A DNA stretch of 64,000 nt from Moringa oleifera (GCA_021397835.1 JAJFZO010000896.1:5930501-5994500); one strand, 5' to 3'. Shown: positions 39,497-51,688, counted from the first letter of the stretch. The notes: generated by a model not told the origin, from the sequence alone. Numbers and translations: made by a program.

Positions 39497-40490
39497 TAAG
39501 GGAGCCCAATGACTGCTAATTATTTTTGCAATGCTACCATTAGTGTTGTTAAACACTAGTGCCAGCATTGATGGAGCCTAGTGATGACCCCATGATAGTC
39601 ACTGGCATTGGGAGAGCCCAACAATGGCTGCTTGAAAATCGCCGATGCTAGTAGATGGCAATGTGAGCACTAGAGCAACTCAGCAACGACCTAGCAACAA
39701 TTGCCCACATTAGCATACATTCGTGCTAGGTTCTCCTAGTGATGACCCAACGGAAGTCACTGTCACACGTAGACGGAAAGCAAGCATAGGAGCAACGAAT
39801 GACAGCCTAGCAGCAGTAATAGGCACTAAAAGAACCTAATGGCTTCTGCATGATGTCACTAGTGATGACAAACATTGTACCAATTTTGGGAGAACCTAAT
39901 GACTACCTAGTTATTATTGTGAGGCAATTATTGGTGCTCATAAACATCGGTCTGGCACTTTGGGAACCCTAACACTACCTAGGTATTACTATGGGGCACT
40001 AATTAGTGATGGTAGACACTTGTCCTAACATTAATGGCGCCCAATAACGACCCAATGATAGTGGGCGGCGTTGGGAGAGCCCAACCACTGCAATTGGATA
40101 GTCACTAATGCTAGTAAATGCTTGCCACTATCTTTGCCCTAGTGATGCCCCAATGATAATCGCTGGTGTAAGTAGACGCGAGGGTAAGCACTAGAGGAGC
40201 CTAACGATGGCCTAGCGGTGGTTGTTGGCATTGACAGAGTCAAATGATGATTGCTCGACAGCTGCTGGTGTTAGAAAGCGTTCGTGCCTGCTTTCAAGGA
40301 ACCCAACGACTGCCCAACTACTAATGCAAGGCAGTCTCTAGTGTTGGCTTAGCCAGCACTAAGGAAATAAATGAACTTCCTAACAATTGCTGTAAGGTAG
40401 TTGCTTTTATCGATTGACGGCAATGGTAGCAATGGGGGAGCCCTGCGGTAACCCCATCATGGTTGCTTGCCTTAGGAAAGCCAAACTCGA
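39497..40490 (+). repeat. 1-kb duplicated segment, copy 2
   Basis: Partner of 36,300-37,290 (offset about 3.2 kb). Similarity is lost after ggaaagccaaactcgac near 40,480, where this copy runs into a different unit containing a short cattggcattggcaat stutter. Confidence 0.8.
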
Positions 40491-41690
40491 CTATTACAGG
40501 GAGGCAATTATTAGCATTGGCATTGGCAATCGCTAGCGTAAGCAGCAAGGGAACCCAAGGATTTCCCAACTATTGCCGCAGGGCAGTTTTTGGTGTTAAT
40601 AGACTCTTGTGCTAGCATAGATGAAGCCTGACGATGACCTCATGATAGTTGCTATTATTAGGAAAGCCCAATGACTATTGTATCCAGTCGCTGACAATGG
40701 CAAAAGCCAACGCCGACACTATGAGATTTTCATGATGACCCACTGACAATCGCTATCGTAAGGAGACATCTCTACTGGATTCCCCTAAAGATGGCCCAAT
40801 AGTAGTCGTTAGCTCACTTAATCACCAGAGTAAGCATTAGAGGAGCCCAATGATGGCATTGTAATTGTAGTTTGGCATTGGGAGAGGACAATGACTAGTG
40901 TGAAAAAAGCTAGTGTTGGCGGATGCTTGCATCAACATTGGGCCAACCAAACGACTACATAACTACTACTGCGAGTATATTGCTGGTGTTGGCAGACATT
41001 AATGCCAGCACTAGGGGAACCTAGAGACTTCATAGCTATTGCTGCGGGGTAGTTATTGGTGTCGATAGATGCTATCAGCACTAGGCGAGCCTTGCGATGA
41101 CTCAACGATAGTTGCTAGCATTGGTGAAGCCCAACAACAGTTATTGGGCAATCGTTAGCGCTGGTAGAGGCAAGCACCATCATTAGGGGAGCTCAGTGAT
41201 GACCCAGTGGCACTCGCTTGCATCAACAGACATCGATGCCAGGTTCCCCAATGATGGCCTAGAATAGTCACTGGCATAGGTAGACGCAAGGACAACTATT
41301 GTAGGAGACTAACAATGGCTAAGTAGCAATGGTTGGCACTAAAAAATACCAATGACTCTTACGGGGTAGTTGCGATTGGGAAATGCTATCACTAGTTTTA
41401 AAGGAACATAACGACTGTCCAGCTATTACTATGAACCAGTTGAAGCTGTCAGTTGATGCTAGCGCTAATACTAGGGGAACCTTGGACTGCCTAACTATTG
41501 TTGTGGGACAGTTATTGATGTCAATAGATGCCAATTCTATCACTAAGGGAGCCTAATGGCGATTGTTTAACCATCGTGATCGTTGGGAAAGCCTGACCAT
41601 TGTCTTGGGTAGTCTTGGACACTAGTAGATACCAATGCTACCACTAAGGGAGCTCAGCAACAACTTAGTGATAGTCATTGGCATAAGGAG

Positions 41691-43388
41691 ACATGAAGGC
41701 AAGCACTAGATAAGCTCAACGACGGCCTAATGATAGTAGTTGGCATTGGGAGAAAGTAACAATTGGTGCAAAGAAGTTGCTAGTTATAGCAGAGAAGTTG
41801 CTAGTGGTAGCAGACACTCAACTAGCTTTGGGGGAACCCAACGATTGCCCAACTACTGTTATAGGGCAAAACTAGTGTCAACAGACACTTATGTCAGCAC
41901 TGAGGGAAACTAGGGACAACCTCATGATAGGCGCTAACATTGTGAGAGCACAACAACTACTGTTGGGTAATAGCTACCATTGGTAGTGGCCAGCACCATC
42001 ACTAGGGGATCTCTACGATGACTTAGCTGTTGTCCCTGGCACTGGCAGAGATCTATGCTGGGTGCCCTCATTAATGGCCTAGTGGACATCGTTGGCACAG
42101 CCAGACGTGAGGCCAAGTATTGGACGAGCCCAACAAAAACCTAGTAACAGTAGTTAGGATTAATAGAGGCCAATAACTGCTACAAAAAAATTGCTAATGC
42201 TGGTAATCCTTAACACCAACTTTGCGAAAACCTAACGATTGCCTAACTACTACTATAGGGTAGTTGCTAGTGTTGGCACATACTAATGCTAGCACTAGGA
42301 GAACCTTGGAATTGCCCAATTACTGCTGCGTGGCAGTTACTAGTGTCGGTAGACGCTAGTGCTAGGACCGATAGAGCCTAACGATGTCTCCATGACAGTC
42401 GCTAGCATTGGGAGAGCCTAATGAGTATGGCTAGTTGTTTCTGACGCTGTTTAAGGTCAGTGCCAACATTAAGGGAGCTCAACGATGATTTAGCGACAGT
42501 CGCTGGTGCTGGCATACAACTCCACTAGATTCCTCTAATGTTGGCCCAACAGTAGTTACTAGCACAAGTAGACGATAAGGCAAGCAATTAAGGAGACCGA
42601 CGATGGAATAGTAGCAATAATTGGAGTTATGAGAGACTGATGACTATTGTAGAGCAATCATTCATGCTGGTGGACATTAGCACTAGGTTTTGGGGAACCT
42701 AACGACTGCTTAGCTACTACAGTAGAGAAATTACTTGTGTTATAAGACACGAACAGCAGCACTAGGGGAACACAAGGGTTACCTAACTATTGTTGCGGGG
42801 TAGCTATTGGTGTCAATAGACATTAATACCAGCATCGAGGCCACCCAATGATGACCCTATGATAGTCATTAGCATTAGAAGAGCCTAATGACTGTGATTA
42901 AGAAGTCCCTAACACAAGTATATGTCAGAATCAACACTAGGGGAAGGTAGCAATGATCCAATGGTAGTCATTGGCATTGGCAAACATCTACACTAGGTTC
43001 CCCCAACAATGCATAAGCAATGGTGGCTAACGTTAATAGATGCGAGGGTAAGCACTAGAGTAGGCCAACGTTGGCCTAGCAGCAGTAGTGTGTATTAGGA
43101 GAGCCCAACCACTTACGTGGTAGTTGCTAGTGCTTATAAACACTACCACCAACTTTGGTGGAATCTAATGACTGTCGAGCTATGGTTGAAAAGTAATTAT
43201 TGGTGTTGGCAAATGCTAGTACCCACACTAGAACCTAAAGATTGCTAATCTATTGCTGTTGGATAGTTATTGGTGTCAATGGATGCTAGTTCTGGCACTA
43301 GAGGAGCCAACGATGACCTTAGAGAGTCCAATAACTGCTGCTAGGTAGTCTGTGATAATGGTAGAAGCCAGCCCCAGCATTAAGGGAT
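41691..43388 (+). repeat. Duplicated array segment X, copy 2
   Basis: Partner of 6,244-8,120 at 35,447-35,476 bp and of 57,021-58,945 at about 15.4 kb. It shares with copy 1 the loss of one long (B or C) module after module A, and differs from it by the 21-bp tandem duplication at 41,773-41,814. Similarity to the other copies stops near 43,388, where this copy jumps from an E/F boundary to an A module. Confidence 0.8.
41773..41814 (+). repeat. 21-bp tandem duplication in module A of segment X copy 2
   Basis: Two 21-bp copies beginning gaagttgctagt (41,773-41,793 and 41,794-41,814) differ at two positions. The offset to segment X copy 1 changes by exactly 21 bp across this site, so copy 1 lacks the duplication. 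The site at 11,148-11,189 has it in the same register. Confidence 0.85.
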
Positions 43389-46300
43389 CCCAACGACTTC
43401 CAAACTACCACTAGGGTAAGTTACTAGTGCTAGCAGACGCTAACACCAACTTTAGGTACTACTGCGAAGTAGTTACTAGTGTTGGTAAACACCAGCACCT
43501 ACACTAGGAGAACCTAGGAATTGGCCAACTATTAGTATGGGGTTATTACTAGTGTCGGTAGATGCAAGTGCTATGGAGCCCAGTGATGTCCTCATGATAG
43601 TTACTATTATTAAGATAGCCCAACGACTACTACTGTGTAGTCACTAGTTTCGTTTAAATCCAGTGCCAGCACTAGGGGAGCTCTTCAATGACCTAGTGAT
43701 AGTGGGTGGCACTAGTAAATATTTACATTATGCTCCCTCAACGATGCCTCACTGATAGTTGCTAGCGTAAGTAAATGCTAATGCTAGCTTTAGGGCAATC
43801 GCTAAGAGAGCCAAATGACTATTACGGGGCAATCACTGGTACTGGTAGACACTAGCACTAGCTTTGGAGGAAGGCAACGATTACCCAGCTACTATAGCAG
43901 TAAAGTTATTAGTGTTAGTAAATGCCAATGTTAATACTAGAGGAACATAGGGGCTGCCCAACTATTATTGTGGGGCTAATATTTAGATCAAGGTGCCTAA
44001 TGATGGCCCCATGACAACTTTCGATGTTGGTCGAACCCAACGACTACTATAGGGTAGGTAGTAACGTTAATATAAGCCAATATTAGTAAGAAGGAAGCTC
44101 AACAACCACGCAATGAGAGTTGCTCGTACTAGCAAATATATGCATTAGGTTCACCCAACGATGGATAAAAAACAATCGTTGGAGCACGTAGATGCGAGGG
44201 CAAGCACTAGAGCAACCCAACGACAATCTAGAAGTAGCAATTAATATCGACGAGAGCCTAACAATTGCTACTAGGTAGCCGCTAGTGCTTGTAGACATGA
44301 TCGCTAGCTTTGGCAGAACCTAACAACTATCCAGACTATTGCGAGGTTATTGCTAGTGTTGTCAAACGTGAGTTCTAGTACTAATGAAACCTAAGGACTA
44401 CTCAACAATTGTTATGGGTAGTTCATGGGGTTGGTAAATGCTAGTTCTGTCACCGGGGGGAACCTAACGATGCCCTAGGACAATTGCTGGCATTGAGGGA
44501 GCCCAATGACTATTACTAAGTAATTGTTAACAAAGGTAAAAGCCAGCACCAACACTAGAAGGGCTCAATGACGACCTTATGACACTTGTCGGCACTGGTG
44601 GAGGAGAAGATAAGCACTAGGAGAGCTCAACGACTATACGATAAGTCGCTGGTGGTGGTAGACACTAGAGTCAACTTTAGGGGAACCCAACGACTGCCTA
44701 GCCATTACTGTTAGGCAGTTGTTAGGGTTGGTAAATGCTGAAACTCACATTAAAGCCTAAGGACTACTCATCTACTATTGCAGAGTAGTTGTTGGTGTTG
44801 GTAAACATAAGCACTAACACCGAGGGAGTCTAATGATGGTCCCATGGCTGTTACTGGCATTAGGTGAGCCTAATGATTATAGCAAGGCAGTCAGTAGTGT
44901 TAGTAACCGCTATTGCCAACATTAGGGAAGCTTAGGAATTTCCCGACGATATTTACTTGTGCTGGCAGACATCTTCTGTGGATTTCCCCAGCGATGGCCT
45001 AACGACGATCATTGGCGTAGGTAGACGCGAGGGCAAGAACTAGGGGAGCCTAACAAAGGCCTAGTAGAAGTAGTTGGTATTGGAAGAGCCTAACAACTAC
45101 TGTAAGGAAGTGACAGCTGCTAGTAGGCACTAGTGCCAACTTTGAAGGAACCCAATGACTACATAGCTATTATTGCGATGCGATTGTTGGTACTAGTAAA
45201 AGCTAGCATTAGCACCAAGGGAACCTAAGGACTGCCCAGCAATTACAGTAAGCTACTTCTTCGTGTCAATATACATTAGTGCCAGCATTGAGGGAACCCA
45301 GCTACGACCCCATGACAGTCAGTGTCGTTGGGAAAGCCTAATAACTACTCTAAGGTAGTCATTGATGCAACAACTATCACCGGATTAGGAGCTCTGCAGC
45401 AACCTAATAACTATCATTGGAATTGGGAGAAATCTTTGATGGATTCTCCTAATCATAGCATAACCGCAGTCGTTGGTGCAAATAGATGCTAACGTAAGCA
45501 CCAGTGGAGCCCAACCACAACTTCATAAAAGTAGTAGGCATTGGAAGAGCCTAACAATTGGTGCCGGGAAAATCGTTGGCGTAGGCAGACACTACGACAA
45601 GCATTGGAGGAGCCTAACAACGGCTAGTAGTTGGCACTAGGATAGCCCCATGACTATTATGGGGAAGTCTTTTATGCTAGCAGACAGTCACGCCAGCTTT
45701 AAAGGAACGTAAATGACTACTAGCTACTACTACAACGCAATGATTAGTGCAGGCAGGCATCGATCCTAACACTAGAGGAACCCAAAGACTGCCTAGCTAT
45801 TGCTACATGGCACTTAGTGGTGTCGATAGATGCTAGTGCTAGTAGTAAAAGAGCCAAGTGACAACTCAATGATAGTCGTTGGCATTTAGGAGCCCAACAA
45901 CTACAAGCAGGCAATCATTGATGTTTGCAGACATTCGCACTAGGTTACCTTAAAGATGGCCCTATGACAGTCGTAGAACAAGTAAATGAGAGGCAAGCAC
46001 CAGAGGAACCCCACAATGGCCTAGTAGTAGTTATTGGCATTGAGAGAGATAAACAATGGCTATGAGGAAGCCATAATGATTGGCAAGCAATCGTGCTCGC
46101 ATTTGAGGAACCAACGACTACCCAACTACTAATGTGAGGCAGTCCTTGGTGTTAGTTTATGTCAGTCCCAACATTAGAGGAACTAATGGACTTCCTAATA
46201 TTTGCTGCAAGGTTGTTGCTTTTATCGGTAGATGTCAATGCTAGCAATAAGGGAGCCTTACAACAACCCCATGATAGTCATTGGCATTAAGAAAGCCAAA

Positions 46301-46489
46301 CGACTATTGTTGGGCGATCGCTAGTGCTAGTAAGCACCATGTTCAGCACTTGGAGAGTTCAATGGTCATAATCCAATGATAGTCACAAGCATTAGGAAAG
46401 CCCTACTATCACTGTTGGGTAGTTGCTTGCACTAGGAAATATCTGTAGTTAGTTCCTCTAGCGAAGGTCAAGCACTAAAAGAGCCTAAC

Positions 46490-47530
46490 AACTACTATAT
46501 GGAAGTCGCTAGTGCTAGTAGATGCTTGCGTTAGCTTTGGGAGAGCCTAACGATTTCCTAACTACAATTGTAGGACAATTGCTGGTGTTAGTAGATGGCA
46601 GCACCAATACTAAAGGAACCCTGGGACTGCCCAGCTATTGCTGTGAAGCAGTTGCGAGTGTTAGTGGATGCTAGTGCTAGCATTGAGGAAGCCTAATGAC
46701 GTCCCTATGATAGTTACTAGCATTGGGAGAGCCCAATGATTGCTGCTCGAGAGTGGTTGGCTGTTTAAGGCCAATATAGCATTAGAGGAGCTCAACGATG
46801 ACTCAACAACAATCGCTAGCACTGGCAGACATCTGGATTAGGTTCCCCCAGCAATGACCCAACGATAGTCGCTATTGTAAGTAGAAGAGTCCAAAGGTAG
46901 TGCAGTAGTAGTGGTTTGCATAGGGAAGGCACAAGGACTGCTCGGGGAAGTCCCTGGTGCTAACAAACATTAACACCAGCACAAAGGAAACCTAGGCACT
47001 ACCTAACTATCGCTACAGGGAAGTTACTGTTGTAAGTAGATGCTAGTGCTAGCACTGGGGGAATCTAGCAATGATCTCATGATGGTCATTGGCATTGGGA
47101 AAACCAAACAACTATCACTAGGTAGTTACTGAGACTAGGGGAGCTTAGCAATGACCTAGCGGTAATCACTAATGCTAGCAAACATCAATGGTGTGTTCCT
47201 CCAATTATGGACAAACGAGAGTAGCAAGCACAAGTAGGCGCAAAAGAAAGCACTAGAGGAGCTCAACGATGGCGTAGTAAAAGTAATAAGCGAAAAGAGA
47301 GCCCAGTGACTATTACAGGGTAGTTGCACACGCTAGCAAATGCTTTCGCTTATTTTGGCAGAACCTAATTATTACTTAACTACAGTAGTGAGGTTGTTGT
47401 TAGTGTTGGCAGACGAAATTACCAACACGTGGGGAACCCAGGGACTACCTAGCCATTATTCAGGGGTAGTTTCTGGTGTCAATAGATGCCAGCACCAATA
47501 TGGGGGAAGCCTTGCAACAACCCCATGACA
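46490..47530 (+). repeat. Duplicated array segment Y, copy 3
   Basis: Aligns with 11,470-12,430 at 35,046-35,101 bp and with 38,580-39,410 at about 8.0 kb. Landmarks are gacgtccct at 46,698, gtttaaggcc at 46,763, gaagagtcc at 46,884, cgaaattaccaacacgtg at 47,414 and gccttgcaacaacccc at 47,509. It retains an F/G module that the 11.5-kb copy has lost. Confidence 0.78.
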
Positions 47531-48139
47531 GTAACTAGCATTAGGAGAGCCTAACGATTGCTATTGGATAATTGCTAACGTTAGCAAGCATTTGCTCGAG
47601 TTATAGATTCTAGTAGGCATTTAACGAGAGGGCAAGCCCTAATGGAGCCTAATCATGACCTAACAGCACTTATTAGCATTAAGAAAGCCCAATGATTGCT
47701 GTGGGGAAATCGCTCATGCCAGCTTTGAGGGAACCCAATGACTAACTAGTTATTTTTGTGATGCTATTGCTAGTGTTGTTAAACATCAATGTGAGTACTG
47801 AGAGAGCCTAGCAATTACCTCATGATAGTCACTATTATTGGGAAAGCTCAACAACTACTACTGCGTAATCACTCACACTAATGGATGGCAACATGAACGC
47901 TAGAGTAACTTAACAATTATCTAGCGAAAGTCGTTGGCATTGAAAGTCATTAGCACTAGGTTGGCCTAGTGATGGCCCAATGGTTATCGCTCGCGCAGGT
48001 AGACATAAGGGCTAACATAGCTGGGGTCGAACAATGACCTAACAGTAGTAATAAGTATTGGAAGAGCCCAACATCTTCTGTATGATGTCATTAGTGCTGA
48101 TAAACACTCACATCAGCTTTGGGGAAACCTAAAGACTAC

Positions 48140-50694
48140 CCAGCTATTGTTGTGAGCCAATTATTGGTATTCGCAAACGCTCGTGCTAGCACTAAGGGGA
48201 ACGTTAAGATTGCTCAACTATTGTTGCATGGTAGTTGCTAGTGTCGGTCGACACTAGTGCTAACATAAAAGAGGGCCAGCGATGATCTAGTGATAATGGC
48301 TGGCATGGAAAGAGCCTAACTAACATTGTTGGGTGGTCGCTGATGCTAGTAAATGCCAGCCACTGTCATTGCTGTAGGATGGGCCAACAACTATCACTAA
48401 TGCTTGTGGAAGTGAAGTTAAGCATTAAAGGAGCCCAATAGTGGCCTAACAGCAATAATGGGCGTTGAGAGAGCCTAACGACTATGGTGGGGAAGTATAA
48501 CGTATTGGCAAACACTCGTGCGAGCTTTTAAGGAACTCAATGACTGCCTAGCTACTGTTACTAGGCAGTCACTAGTGTTGGTTGATGTCGACATATGCAT
48601 TAGGCGCATGAGGGACTTTTGAGCAATTATTGTGAGGCAGTTGTGCTTATCAGTTAACGCCAATGTGAGCAATGGGGGAGCCTAGTGATGACCTTATGAC
48701 AGTTACTCGTGTTAGGAGAGCCCAAAGATAGCTGTTGGCAGGGGCCAATGTCAGCATAAAGGGAGCTCAACGGTGACAACCCAATGATAGATACAGCGTT
48801 AAAAGAGCCCTACAACTGCTGCTGCATAATCATTTATATTGGCAAAAATCTGCACTAGGACAACTCAGCAATTGGCCAAAGACAGTCGTTGGCGTTGGCA
48901 AACATTTATAGTGGGTTCTCCCAATGATGGCCTAGCAAACGTCAACCAACATCAATGCCTGCAATGAGAAAGCCTTAGAACTGCTCAACTATTACTGTGA
49001 AGCAGTTGCTAGTGTCAGTGGACACTAGTGTTAGTACTAAAAGAGCCTAGCAACGTCCTTACGATAGTTGCTAACATTGAAAGAGCCCAACGACTATTGC
49101 TTGAGAGTGGTTAGCAACTATTTAAGGCCAACATAACATTAAAGGAGCTCAGCAATGACCTAGGAGCAATTGTTGGCATTAGTAAACATCTGCGCTAGAC
49201 TTCCCCAACGATGACCTAACGATAGTCGCTATTGCATGTAAAGGAGTCCAATGATAGTGCACTAGTAGTTATTGGCATAGAGAGGGCACAACGACTGCTT
49301 AGAGAAGTCCTTAATGCTGGCAGATGTTGACGCCAACATAAGGGGAACCTAGGTGCTACTTAGCCATCATTGTAAGATAGTAGTTGGTGTTAATAGATGT
49401 TAGTACCTGCACTAAAGGAATCTAGTGATGACTTCATGATGGTCATTGGCATTGGGAGAGCTGAACAACTACTGCTAGGTAATCACTAGCATTGGAGAAG
49501 CTTAGCTATTTTTGCGAGGTAGTTATTGGTGTTCGCATATACTAGTGCTAGCACTAATAGGAATGCTAAGATTACTCAACTGTTGTTGCATGGCAGTTGC
49601 TAGTGTTGGTGGACGCTAGTACTAGCACAAAAAGATTCCAATGATGATCTAATGAGGATGGCTAGCATTGGAAGAGCCTAACTAATGCTGTCATGGAGTC
49701 GCTGATGCTAGTAAATGCTAGCCATTGTCATTACTATAGTGATGAGCCAACTGCTACCACTGATGCTGGTGGAAGCTAGGGTAAGCATTAAAGGAGCCAA
49801 TAGTGGCCTAGCAGTAGTTATGGGCATTGGGAGAGCCCAACGACTGTGGTAGGGAAGTTGCAGGTATTGGCAAACGCTCAAGCTAGCTTTTGAGGAACTC
49901 AACGACTATCAAGCTACTCTTATCGATAGACATCGACGGGTGCATTGGAGGAATTGAGGGACTTTTGAGCAATTGTTATAAGGTAGTTGCTCTTATCGAT
50001 AGACGCTAGTGCTAGCAATGGGAGAACCCAGTGATGACCCCGCGACATTGCTCATGTTATGAGAGCCCAACAATAGCTTTTGGTAAGGGCTAATGTAAGC
50101 ATTAAGGGGGCTTAACGGTGACAACTAATGATCGATGCAGGCTTTAGGAGAGCCCTATAACTATTATTGGGCAATCACTTGTGCTGGTAAACATCTACAC
50201 TAGGACAGCTCAGCGACTAGCCAGAGACAGTCGTTAGCGCTGACAGACATTTGAAGTGGGTTCTCCCAATAATGGGCTGGCGAACGTCGACCAACATCAA
50301 TGCCCGCATTAAGAGAGCCTTGAAGCTACTCAACTATTATTGTGAAGCCATTGCTTGTGTCGGTGGATGCTAGTGCTAGCACCGAGGAAGCCTAGCAATG
50401 TCCCTATGATAGTTGCTAACATTAGAAGAGCCTAACAACTATTGCTCGTGAGTCGCTGGCACTGTTTAAGGCCAACATAGCACTAGGGGAGCTAAACAAT
50501 GACCTATCAATAATCGCTAACATTGGCAAACATCTACAGTGGGTTCCTTTAGTGATGACCTAGCGACAATTGCTATTGCACGTAGAGGAGTCCAACGACA
50601 ATGCACTAGTAGTTGTTGGCATAAAGAGGGATAACTGCTGCTCAAAGAATTTCCTGGTGCTGATAGATATCGACACCAACACAAAGGGAACCTA
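48140..50694 (+). repeat. 1.36-kb tandem duplication, second copy cut by the insertion
   Basis: Two adjacent copies run in the same order: copy 1 about 48,140-49,505, copy 2 about 49,505-50,694. Paired landmarks are ccactgtca 48,360 / ccattgtca 49,732, gacagtcgtt 48,881 / 50,226, and the tatttaaggcc / gtttaaggcc E variant 49,120 / 50,464, at offsets of 1,344-1,372 bp. The second copy is interrupted at 50,694 by the AT-rich insertion, so the tandem duplication may be older than the insertion. Confidence 0.8.
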
Positions 50695-50712
50695 CAGTAC
50701 AACAAAAATGAG
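50695..50712 (+). repeat. Candidate CACTA terminal inverted repeat (5' end)
   Basis: The bases cagtacaacaaaaatgag match the typical plant CACTA terminus (CACTACAA followed by an A-rich stretch) except for G instead of C at the third base. They start exactly where satellite similarity ends, after gggaaccta. The three bases before them, cta, could be one half of a 3-bp target duplication, but the other half is lost with the 3' end. I found no inverted partner in 51,000-51,700. Confidence 0.5.
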
Positions 50713-50731
50713 ATTAGTTTATACTAAATAG

Positions 50732-51006
50732 TTCATAGTTTTAATAACAACTGTGAATAAATATTGAGTAGTTCATAGTTGTAATGAAACTATGAATAAA
50801 GTAAACCTTTATTCATAGTTGTTGTTAAAACAGTGAATAAAGATTATTTTTTTTCACATTTATAAACATAACTATGAACAAAAGAAAACTTTTATTCACA
50901 GTTTTATTGTAACTATGAATAAAAGTGGTATAACAAAGCTTTTGTTCATAGTTACAACAAAACTATGGATAAAAGTACAATTATGGCTGTAACTATGAAT
51001 AAAAGT
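50732..51006. repeat. Subterminal repeats, direct and inverted (aactatgaataaaagt motif)
   Basis: The motif aactatgaataaaagt or its complement appears about eleven times with small changes. Forward copies lie near 50,749, 50,788, 50,828, 50,870, 50,911, 50,961 and 50,991. Reverse copies lie near 50,732, 50,770, 50,808, 50,888 and 50,940. Forward and reverse copies alternate, so neighbouring pairs could form hairpins. In En/Spm-type elements such motifs are binding sites of the element's own DNA-binding protein; that role is inferred here. Confidence 0.75.
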
Positions 51007-51034
51007 CATACCTTATCTTCTCGAGAAAGATAAA

Positions 51035-51240
51035 CTTCGTTGATTCTTTTTCTCCTCTTGCTCAGGTAGTAAACATTAGGTATGAAGTGCACACTATGAA
51101 GAGAGCCTCTCTGGGTTCCAGATCTGCAAACCAAACATTTGACCTTAACTATTTGCAACAAAGGGATTAAGAGTGTGGTTCTGCTTGCTTTTGGGTTTCA
51201 AAACTGATAAATTGAATCTATTCTTGTTCTTGGTAAGTTT
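51035..51240 (+). promoter_or_regulatory. Candidate transcription start region and first exon with splice donor
   Basis: A pyrimidine-rich patch (around 51,041-51,061) of the kind common in plant core promoters is followed by about 170 bp of mixed composition. This ends at a good splice donor: ttg at 51,230-51,232, then gtaagt from 51,233. A 24-codon open frame starts at atg 51,096 and stops at 51,170, before the donor. It could be an upstream ORF or chance. Pieces resembling a TATA box (tataaac near 50,861, gtataac near 50,930) lie upstream. No expression evidence is available. Confidence 0.35.
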
Positions 51241-51301
51241 AATCCCTTCTCCAAAGAATATGAACTTATCTTTTTTGTTAGAATGCAAAAATTATTGCTT
51301 T

Positions 51302-51598
51302 GGGATTCTAGATATGCTCATGGTTCTACTTTCATTGGGATTTTAGATTTGCTCTGGGGTTCGAAATATGTGTTAAGGTCTAAATTTGTGTTGGGGTCCC
51401 AAATCTATAATGGGAGTTCTCTAGGTGAAGGGTTCCAGATCTAGGCTGGGAGTTCCAGATCTAAGTGAGGTGTTTCAAATATGGGCTAGAGGTTCTAGGT
51501 CTGGGTGAAGGATCTAAGAATTCTAGATCTGGGTGAGGGGTTCTAGATCTGGACAGGGGGCTTTTGGGTGTGTGGGGGTTCTAGATTTGGGTAGGGGT
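51302..51598 (+). repeat. About 20-bp G-rich minisatellite in the presumed intron
   Basis: Variants of ttctagatctgggtgagggg recur at 19-21-bp steps, with starts near 51,302, 51,321, 51,338, 51,357, 51,376, 51,394, 51,432, 51,452, 51,472, 51,492, 51,521, 51,541 and 51,579. The later units are more alike and more G-rich. The last unit abuts the resumed satellite at 51,599, so the element was cut inside this minisatellite. Confidence 0.8.
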
Positions 51599-51688
51599 TT
51601 AAGGGAGCTGATGACCTTTGACCGTCATGATCATTGGGAAAGCCCAACCATTGTCTTGGGCAATCATAGATACTGACAATGCTAGTGA

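Larger units (their letters stand above)
33473..50694 (+). repeat. Satellite array block II (same ~450-bp family)
   Basis: The A-H module array resumes in the same orientation, entering part way through module G (ctagacaagcatta). It contains more rearranged units than block I, including the 36.3/39.5-kb duplication, copies of segments X and Y and a 1.36-kb tandem repeat next to the transposon-like insertion. I saw no gene, RNA or regulatory element in it. It ends at 50,694, where the AT-rich insertion begins just after a gggaaccta B/C boundary. Confidence 0.92.
50695..51598 (+). mobile_element. Truncated CACTA (En/Spm)-like transposon 5' end
   Basis: This 904-bp stretch has nothing in common with the satellite on either side and is far more AT-rich in its first 310 bp. 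Visible in order: a terminal sequence one base off the plant CACTA start (50,695-50,712), about eleven copies of a 12-16-bp motif in both orientations (50,732-51,006), a pyrimidine-rich patch, a candidate exon ending at a splice donor (51,232/51,233) and an intron-like stretch made of a 20-bp minisatellite. That order (terminal repeat, subterminal repeats, transcription start, first intron) is the known layout of CACTA 5' ends. No transposase sequence and no 3' terminal repeat are present. On the left the host stops at the start of module C; on the right it resumes at the end of a C module, so about 65 bp of host is missing with the element's 3' part. A promoter fragment of another gene is the main alternative. 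Confidence 0.6.

Noticed and set aside
50695..51006. A complete MITE made of the inverted subterminal motifs
   Set aside because: No matching inverted terminal repeat or target duplication closes the AT-rich part near 51,006, and the sequence continues into a promoter/intron-like stretch that is also foreign to the array.
51096..51170. 24-codon open frame before the splice donor as a real peptide
   Set aside because: Too short to judge, with no similarity recognised; kept only as a note on the candidate first exon.
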